Shown in pieces: positions 5,512-10,962 of a stretch of DNA of 10,962 bases (within the stretch, counting starts at the first letter, position 1; every line of letters begins with the position of its first letter). A model generated the notes under the pieces. The model was given only the letters and a program-made list of their open reading frames with translations. It had not been told where the DNA came from and ran no database searches. The DNA lies in NCBI GenBank assembly GCA_947489175.1, contig CANLED010000046.1, forward strand, positions 1-10,962, read 5' to 3'. The position numbers were made by a program, and so were the translations under genes. The stretch comes from Chitinophagaceae bacterium. Its GTDB lineage: Bacteria; Bacteroidota; Bacteroidia; Chitinophagales; Chitinophagaceae.

Positions 5512-6627
5512 CAACATACCCAAGAGTTTATAGGCATTTTTAAGCACTACTTGTCCGTTCATCAATTGATCGGCATTAGAAGTAATTTCGATTTTACCAT
5601 CTTGAACTAATCCTGTGGTAACTTCAATCATTTGAACCTTGTTTTTATTTACTGCAGTAAATACATATTCTTTGTTTCCAAAACGCTGAATCGCTTCTTC
5701 AGGCAGTACAAAAGCCTGCTTGTTCAACACAGAAATGGTTGTTTCTACAAACATTCCGGGAAGGAGATTTGCAGGTCTTTGTTTAAAATGACAATGTGCC
5801 ATAGCAGTTCTATCATCGTCAACATTTCTATTTACGAAGATAATTTCCGCATCGTAATGCTTACTAGGGTCTTGCATAAACTGAACTTTAACTAAGTCTC
5901 CCGTATGCACATAAGGCAAATCCTTTTCAAAAAGTGTCAAGGCTACATGGATATCATCAGGATCAATCAATTCAAACATTGTTTCAGCAGGTTGAACATA
6001 TTTACCTGTATTCACGTGCACTTTCGATACATATCCGTTTATAGTTGATCGAATTGGAACCTGACCACTGATGTTGTTCTCGTTCAGCTGTTGCACATTG
6101 ATACCAATTAACTTAAGCTTTTCTGAAAGTGATTTAGCATTGATTGATTGAATTTTCATTTCAGATTCCGCTTGCTGCATGAGTTTTGATGTGCCAGCAT
6201 TTGCATCATACAATGACTTCTGACGCTCGTATTCACCCTTTGTCAAAGCCAATTTTGATTGAGCCAAAAGATAATCTTGCTGGAGTTGAATGATGTTCTG
6301 ATCTTCCATCACTGCAATAATTTCTCCTTTTGAAATTTTCATTCCTGGTATGAGCTTGGTACTTTTCAAGAATCCTCCCAAAGCAAAATTCACAGAAATG
6401 ATATTTTGTGGAGGAAGGTCTATTTTCCCTTGAACTTGAATTGTTGAACTGATTTGCTTTTTCTCGGCACTGCCGAAAACCAGCTGCAAATCTTGCAATT
6501 GCTCATTTGTTAAGGCAATCGTTTCAGTAGAATCAACAACTTCTGGTTCTTTTTGGTCAACTTTTTTTTCTGAACAACCGATCAATAAAGAAACCAATAC
6601 AATTGATGAAATTATAATGATGCGCAT
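5494..6627 (-). CDS. czcB: CzcB/CusB-type periplasmic adaptor lipoprotein of an RND metal efflux pump
   Basis: A 377-residue membrane fusion protein. The N-terminus is a lipoprotein signal: a hydrophobic run 3-16 and lipobox LIGC with Cys18 as the lipidated residue. Two half-motifs of the lipoyl-like domain lie at about 75-108 (ending GEIIAVMEDQ) and 190-222 (INGYVSKVHVNTGKYV). They flank a helical hairpin at about 109-180. A beta-barrel follows at 226-300 (including RPANLLPGMFVE) and a membrane-proximal domain at 305-375. This is the usual adaptor domain order. It should bridge the inner-membrane pump to the outer-membrane channel and may take part in metal delivery. No His-rich or clear Met-rich metal-binding segment is present. 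The start lies 2 bases after the stop of the pump-channel gene, so the two are one transcript. Confidence 0.92.
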   Translation of the reverse strand: MRIIIISSIVLVSLLIGCSEKKVDQKEPEVVDSTETIALTNEQLQDLQLVFGSAEKKQISSTIQVQGKIDLPPQNIISVNFALGGFLKSTKLIPGMKISKGEIIAVMEDQNIIQLQQDYLLAQSKLALTKGEYERQKSLYDANAGTSKLMQQAESEMKIQSINAKSLSEKLKLIGINVQQLNENNISGQVPIRSTINGYVSKVHVNTGKYVQPAETMFELIDPDDIHVALTLFEKDLPYVHTGDLVKVQFMQDPSKHYDAEIIFVNRNVDDDRTAMAHCHFKQRPANLLPGMFVETTISVLNKQAFVLPEEAIQRFGNKEYVFTAVNKNKVQMIEVTTGLVQDGKIEITSNADQLMNGQVVLKNAYKLLGMLKNSEE

Positions 6628-6629
6628 AA

Positions 6630-9600
6630 TTAATTTTTTTCTGTTAAGTAATAATATTCTGCTTCAGCAAGTGAAAGCTGATAGAAGTTTTCTGACTGAG
6701 CAACTTTTATTTGAAGGGATTGATTGATCAACATAAACCATTCTGAAAAAGGGATGTCTCCGCTTTTTAACCTCGCAGATGATTGAGCTAGGATTTCAGA
6801 TGCAAATTTAATGCCGTCTCCATCATAATAATTTTGTGCATTTAAGAGCTGCTTGTGTTTTACGGATAATTGATTAAACTGCCCGTTTAACTTATCTAGA
6901 TGCAATTGTTTTTCCATCAGGGCAATTTCTTCATTGATGGTAGAAGCCTTTATTTTAGCACGTGCGGCTCCAGAAAACAAGGGTACGCCAATACCCAGTT
7001 GGTATATTCCAAATCTATTTCTTCCTCCATAATATTTCTGAGAAACACCATCGGGTGATTGCCAGCCAATGATAGAGAGGTTGCTATAACCCAAATTAAA
7101 ATCTGGCATAAGCCTATTCCTTTCTAAAGCAGTCTGGGCCTTTCGTTGATTGATTAGGGATTCAGCAAGTACCAACAAAGGATGTCCTTCTACAGAGGGA
7201 TGCTTTACTTGAGAAATTGGTGCAGACTTTCCATTTGCTACAACTGGGATAACTTGAGTGTCAATATTTAATATGGTCTTAAACTCAGATTGAATACTAC
7301 TCCTATCGGCTTTCAGCTGTTCTTCTTGAAGTGTGATTTGTGCAGCTTGAATGCGGATCATATTCAACGTTGATGCATGTATTTCACCTTGTTTTTGTTG
7401 CAATTCAGAAATTCTTTTCCATTCCTTAAAGTTCAGCTCAATTTCTTTTAATATCAACTCCTTTCTATCAAGATCCAATAGTTTTGCATACAATTTTCTG
7501 ATGTGAAAACGAATTTCAGCTCGTTTGCTTAATTTGTCAGCCGCTTGTACTGCTATGGATTTGTCATACAATAACTTCTGCCGTTCATACACTTTAGGAA
7601 GCTGAAATGATTGATTAAAGAAAAAACGGGTATCATTTTTGGCACTGTTGATGTTGCCATATTCTAGTCCGAAATTTGTTTTAGGGATTTCTACACTAGA
7701 CTTCTTTAACTGGTTATAATAGTAAACCTGCTTTTCTGCGATCTTTAAAGTCAAATTATTTCGATCTGCAATCGATAACACTGAATCCAAAGAAATCGTT
7801 GAAATGGACTGACTTTGGCTTGTTGTAGACAAAGAAGCTAACATCAAAATCAACATTGCTGCGGGTTTCACAAGAATCGTTTTTCTTTTTTCAACCCATA
7901 CATACAAAACAGGTAATACAAATAAAGTCAACAAAGTTGCTGATATCAATCCACCTATAACAACCGTTGCCAACGGTCTTTGAACTTCAGCGCCGGAGTT
8001 GGTGCTCAATGCCATGGGCAAAAATCCTAAGGATGCAACAGCCGCAGTCATCAATACTGGCCTTAATCTCGAAGATGTACCTGTCAGTACAATGTTCTTA
8101 ATACTCAATTTCGTTTCTGCCTTTAGCCTGTTAAACTCGCTGATTAACACTATCCCATTTAACACAGCAACTCCAAAAAGAGCGATAAACCCAACACCTG
8201 CTGAAATACTGAATGGCAAATCCCTCATCCATAATAAAACAATACCTCCAATGGCAGAAAGCGGAATGGCTGTATATATCAATAACCCATACCTGAGAGA
8301 GCCGAATGAGAAATATAATATCAATAAAATCAACAATAAGGCTGCTGGAACAGCAATCATCAAGCGTTGTTTGGCTTCAATCAAGTTTTCAAATTGTCCA
8401 CCATATTTTACATAATATCCTGGGGGCAGTTTTATGGAAGCCTCAGCCTTTTTTTGAACTTCTTCTACAATAGTTTGAATATCCCTCCCTCTGGCGTTAA
8501 ACGCGATGGTGATGCGGCGTTTAGCATCCTCGCGTTGTATTTGATTGGGACCTTCTTCAATGGAAATTTCTGCAACTTGGCTCAAAGGAATAGACAGTCC
8601 AGCTGCATTGGTTATCATTAAATGTTTGATGTCTTCAATGTCATTCCTATGTTCTTCTTGCAAACGAACAACCAATCCAAATCGACGTTCATTTTCATAA
8701 ATCTGACCGGCAGATTCGCCTGCAAATGCAGCCCTCAGCAGCCTGTTTATGTCTGTTATATTTAAGCCATAGGCTGCAATAGCAGATTTTTTGTACCTGA
8801 TTACAATTTGAGGAAGGCCAGTAACCCTTTCTACATAAATATCCTTTGCGCCTTCAACAGTTTGGATAATTCCTGAAAAAGCATCTGCATATTTCACCAA
8901 AGTATCCAAATTTTCACCGAATACCTTACATACTACGTCTTGCTTAGCACCGGCAATGAGCTCGTTAAAACGCATCTGAACCGGATATTGAAATCCCCCC
9001 GTTAAACCAGGCACTTTTTTTATGGCTACACTCATTTTATTTGCAAGTTCATCATAGGTTTTAGCACTTGTCCATTCTTTTTTGTCTTTCAAATTTACAA
9101 TGATGTCTGTCATTTCCACTGGCATTGGGTCAGTAGGAATTTCACTTGCGCCTATGCGTGTAACAACTTTTTCTACTTCAGGAAACTTCTGCAATTCATG
9201 AACAGCTTGAGTGGTTGCTTCGATGGTTTCGCTCAATGTAGATCCTGTCATCATCCTTGCATCAATCGCAAAATCACCTTCTTCGAGCTCTGGAATAAAT
9301 TCACCACCCAAGCCCATTGCTATGAATATAGAAATCCCTAGCATTGCTACTGAGGTCAAGATTACTTTTTTTGGATGTGCTAACAATTTAATCAATAACT
9401 TTTTGTAGCCATTTTGCCAGCTAGCCATCATCCTATCGGTAAAACCATCATGATTCTTCAATTTTTTACTCAACACAATGCTGGTCATCATGGGAATGTA
9501 GGTCAGGGATAGAATAAATGCACCTATCAAGGCAAATGCCACTGTTTGAGCCATAGGTTTGAACATCTTCCCTTCAATGCCGGTCAAACTCAATATCGGT

Positions 9601-10962
9601 ATATAAACAATTAGGATGATGATTTGCCCAAATACAGCAGCACCCATCATTCTTCCTGCAGATTGCTCAACAGCCGTATCCATTTGGGATTGCCTTAACT
9701 GCAAACCTTCATGCTTGTTGGTATGAAGTCGATGCAAGACGGCCTCTACAATAATCACTGCGCCATCTACTATGAGTCCAAAATCAAGAGCACCTAAACT
9801 CATTAAGTTTCCTGATACGCCAAATAGGTTCATCATTCCAATAGCAAATAACATCGCCAAAGGAATTACTGAAGCCACAATGAATCCAGCCCTTAGGTTT
9901 CCCAAGAAAAAAACCAAAATCAGAATAACGATCATGGCACCTTCAAAAAGGTTTGACTCAACAGTAGACAAGGTTCGTTTGACCATTTTGGTTCTGTCTA
10001 GAAAAACTTCTACTTCTACCCCTTCAGGCAAAGTCTTTCTAATTTGATCCATTTTTATTGAAATCCCTTTTATGACATCAAATGCATTTTGTCCCTTCAG
10101 CATCAGTACAACGGCGCCTGCAACCTCACCTTGGTCTTTGTAGGTAAGCGCGCCGTATCTAACTGGACTTCCAATGCGCACGGTTGAAACATCTCGAACA
10201 TAAATAGGTGTTCCGGATGCGGAACTTTTAACGAAAATATTTTCAATTTCTTCCAAAGAAGTAGCGAGTCCTTCAGTTCTGATAAACAAAAGAGATGGTC
10301 CTTTTTCGATATAAGCAGCTCCAGAATTGCTGTTATTTTTTTCTAGCGCCTCAAAAATAGACTGTAATGTAATCCCAGTGCTTTTCATTTTATCGGGATC
10401 CAAAGCAACTTCATATTGCTTTAATTTACCACCAAAACTGCTTACATCTGCAACACCCGGTGTGCCCAACAACTGCCTCCTGATGATCCAATCTTGGATT
10501 GTTCTTAACTCAGTTAGGTCATATTTTTTTTCGTACCCTTTTTTTGTGCGTACAACATACTGATATATTTCGCCCAACCCTGTTGTAACAGGCGCTAACT
10601 CAGGGGTTCCCGCTTCTTTAGGAATTTCATCTTTCACCAAAGACATTCTTTCCGTTACTTGTTGCCTGCACCAATAAATATCTTTGTCATCATCAAAAAC
10701 AACAGTAACGACGGAAAGCCCAAACCGTGAAATTGACCTAATTTCTTGAATACCCGGAATATTTGATGACGCTTGTTCTATTGGAAATGTAATCAACCTT
10801 TCTACCTCTAATGAAGCCAAGGTGGGTGATACCGTAATGATTTGAACTTGATTTGATGTGATGTCTGGTAGTGCATCAACCGGTAACCTTGTTACTTCTA
10901 TGGAGCCCCATATAATCCAGGCCATGGTAAAAATTCCTATAACAAGCTTGTTCCTGATGGAA
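6630..10962 (-). CDS. czcA: CzcA-type heavy-metal RND pump fused to a CzcC/TolC-type outer membrane factor (5' end beyond window)
   Basis: The frame stays open to the window edge. An internal Met at 10925 is unlikely to be the start because upstream codons read SIRNKLVIGIFT, the normal first membrane helix of CzcA proteins; perhaps ten residues are missing. Numbering from that Met: residues 1-1010 are the proton-driven pump. LPVDALPDITSNQVQ (14-28) is the typical N-terminal motif. The proton-relay helix DFGLIVDGAVIIVE has Asp381, Asp387 and Glu394, spaced as Asp402, Asp408 and Glu415 of CzcA. Membrane helices cluster at 328-485, near 520-540 and at 855-1010. RFNEL (652-656) replaces the CusA methionine region, favouring Zn/Co/Cd/Ni. 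Residues 1041-1431 are an outer membrane factor: GLEYGN and FNQSFQLPK in the first half, LGIGVPLFSGAARAKI (1310-1325) in the second, and long helices. The fusion gives pump and channel in one gene; the adaptor gene follows 2 bases later. Confidence 0.93.
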   Translation of the reverse strand, partial: SIRNKLVIGIFTMAWIIWGSIEVTRLPVDALPDITSNQVQIITVSPTLASLEVERLITFPIEQASSNIPGIQEIRSISRFGLSVVTVVFDDDKDIYWCRQQVTERMSLVKDEIPKEAGTPELAPVTTGLGEIYQYVVRTKKGYEKKYDLTELRTIQDWIIRRQLLGTPGVADVSSFGGKLKQYEVALDPDKMKSTGITLQSIFEALEKNNSNSGAAYIEKGPSLLFIRTEGLATSLEEIENIFVKSSASGTPIYVRDVSTVRIGSPVRYGALTYKDQGEVAGAVVLMLKGQNAFDVIKGISIKMDQIRKTLPEGVEVEVFLDRTKMVKRTLSTVESNLFEGAMIVILILVFFLGNLRAGFIVASVIPLAMLFAIGMMNLFGVSGNLMSLGALDFGLIVDGAVIIVEAVLHRLHTNKHEGLQLRQSQMDTAVEQSAGRMMGAAVFGQIIILIVYIPILSLTGIEGKMFKPMAQTVAFALIGAFILSLTYIPMMTSIVLSKKLKNHDGFTDRMMASWQNGYKKLLIKLLAHPKKVILTSVAMLGISIFIAMGLGGEFIPELEEGDFAIDARMMTGSTLSETIEATTQAVHELQKFPEVEKVVTRIGASEIPTDPMPVEMTDIIVNLKDKKEWTSAKTYDELANKMSVAIKKVPGLTGGFQYPVQMRFNELIAGAKQDVVCKVFGENLDTLVKYADAFSGIIQTVEGAKDIYVERVTGLPQIVIRYKKSAIAAYGLNITDINRLLRAAFAGESAGQIYENERRFGLVVRLQEEHRNDIEDIKHLMITNAAGLSIPLSQVAEISIEEGPNQIQREDAKRRITIAFNARGRDIQTIVEEVQKKAEASIKLPPGYYVKYGGQFENLIEAKQRLMIAVPAALLLILLILYFSFGSLRYGLLIYTAIPLSAIGGIVLLWMRDLPFSISAGVGFIALFGVAVLNGIVLISEFNRLKAETKLSIKNIVLTGTSSRLRPVLMTAAVASLGFLPMALSTNSGAEVQRPLATVVIGGLISATLLTLFVLPVLYVWVEKRKTILVKPAAMLILMLASLSTTSQSQSISTISLDSVLSIADRNNLTLKIAEKQVYYYNQLKKSSVEIPKTNFGLEYGNINSAKNDTRFFFNQSFQLPKVYERQKLLYDKSIAVQAADKLSKRAEIRFHIRKLYAKLLDLDRKELILKEIELNFKEWKRISELQQKQGEIHASTLNMIRIQAAQITLQEEQLKADRSSIQSEFKTILNIDTQVIPVVANGKSAPISQVKHPSVEGHPLLVLAESLINQRKAQTALERNRLMPDFNLGYSNLSIIGWQSPDGVSQKYYGGRNRFGIYQLGIGVPLFSGAARAKIKASTINEEIALMEKQLHLDKLNGQFNQLSVKHKQLLNAQNYYDGDGIKFASEILAQSSARLKSGDIPFSEWFMLINQSLQIKVAQSENFYQLSLAEAEYYYLTEKN
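7806..7889 (-). other. Signal-peptide-like junction between pump and outer-membrane-factor domains
   Basis: Residues 1013-1040 of the fusion (numbered from the Met at 10925) read as a secretion signal embedded in the chain. Positive residues Lys1013, Arg1014, Lys1015 and Lys1020 precede the hydrophobic run PAAMLILMLASL (1021-1032), then the small polar segment STTSQSQS. After twelve pump helices the C-terminus is cytoplasmic, so this stretch could act as a thirteenth membrane segment that carries the channel domain into the periplasm. Cleavage after about residues 1036-1038 is plausible but not proven. Met1024 (7854-7856) could also serve as an internal start, though it would lack a charged n-region. 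Confidence 0.6.

Noticed and set aside
7999..10563. Plus-strand open frames at 7999-8415, 8367-8621, 9211-9408, 9772-10047 and 10327-10563, and 5632-5895
   Set aside because: They are antisense to the pump-channel and adaptor genes, whose protein motifs are unambiguous.
10923..10925. ATG at 10925 as the true start of the pump gene
   Set aside because: The frame stays open upstream and reads a typical CzcA first membrane helix (SIRNKLVIG), so the start lies outside the window.

Overview
The window is AT-rich bacterial DNA, most likely from a member of the Bacteroidota. Three things point there: A-rich start regions without clear Shine-Dalgarno sites, two octamers matching the phylum's TAnnTTTG -7 promoter element, and a CzcA-type pump fused to its outer-membrane channel, an arrangement I know from Bacteroidota. 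The genus cannot be read from the sequence.

Left half (about 37-5490): a possible biosynthetic locus. A cytoplasmic alpha/beta-hydrolase of the esterase-D/Fes type lies on the minus strand. It is divergent from a compact five-gene plus-strand set: a RimK-like ATP-grasp ligase, a YbdK-like (GCS2) gamma-glutamyl ligase, a class I glutamine-amidotransferase-fold protein, a second ATP-grasp that looks circularly permuted, and a small cupin. Gaps are 16, 53, 21 and 9 bases. The 53-base gap carries a possible internal promoter, and a hairpin plus T-run closes the operon. Three separate ATP-dependent carboxylate-amine ligases, two hydrolase-fold proteins and a cupin, with no carrier protein, precursor peptide or transporter, suggest stepwise, ribosome-independent assembly of a small peptide-like or gamma-glutamyl metabolite. 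The product is unknown. This is the best candidate in the window for an undescribed system.

Intergenic region 787-966 (180 bases) between the divergent units holds a minus-strand -7-like element, a three-copy telomere-like 7-mer (GTTTAGG) repeat, and two near-identical 10-mers spaced 21 bases apart that could be an operator.

Right half (5494 to window end, minus strand): a heavy-metal efflux operon convergent with the biosynthetic set, with only 3 bases between the stop codons. Its upstream gene runs off the window edge and encodes a CzcA-type RND pump followed in the same reading frame by a complete CzcC/TolC-type outer membrane factor. A signal-peptide-like hydrophobic stretch sits at the junction. 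The downstream gene encodes the lipoprotein periplasmic adaptor (CzcB type). Together they give all three parts of a tripartite exporter in two genes. Residues in the pump favour divalent cations (Zn/Co/Cd/Ni) over Cu/Ag. No tRNA, rRNA, insertion sequence or CRISPR array was seen.
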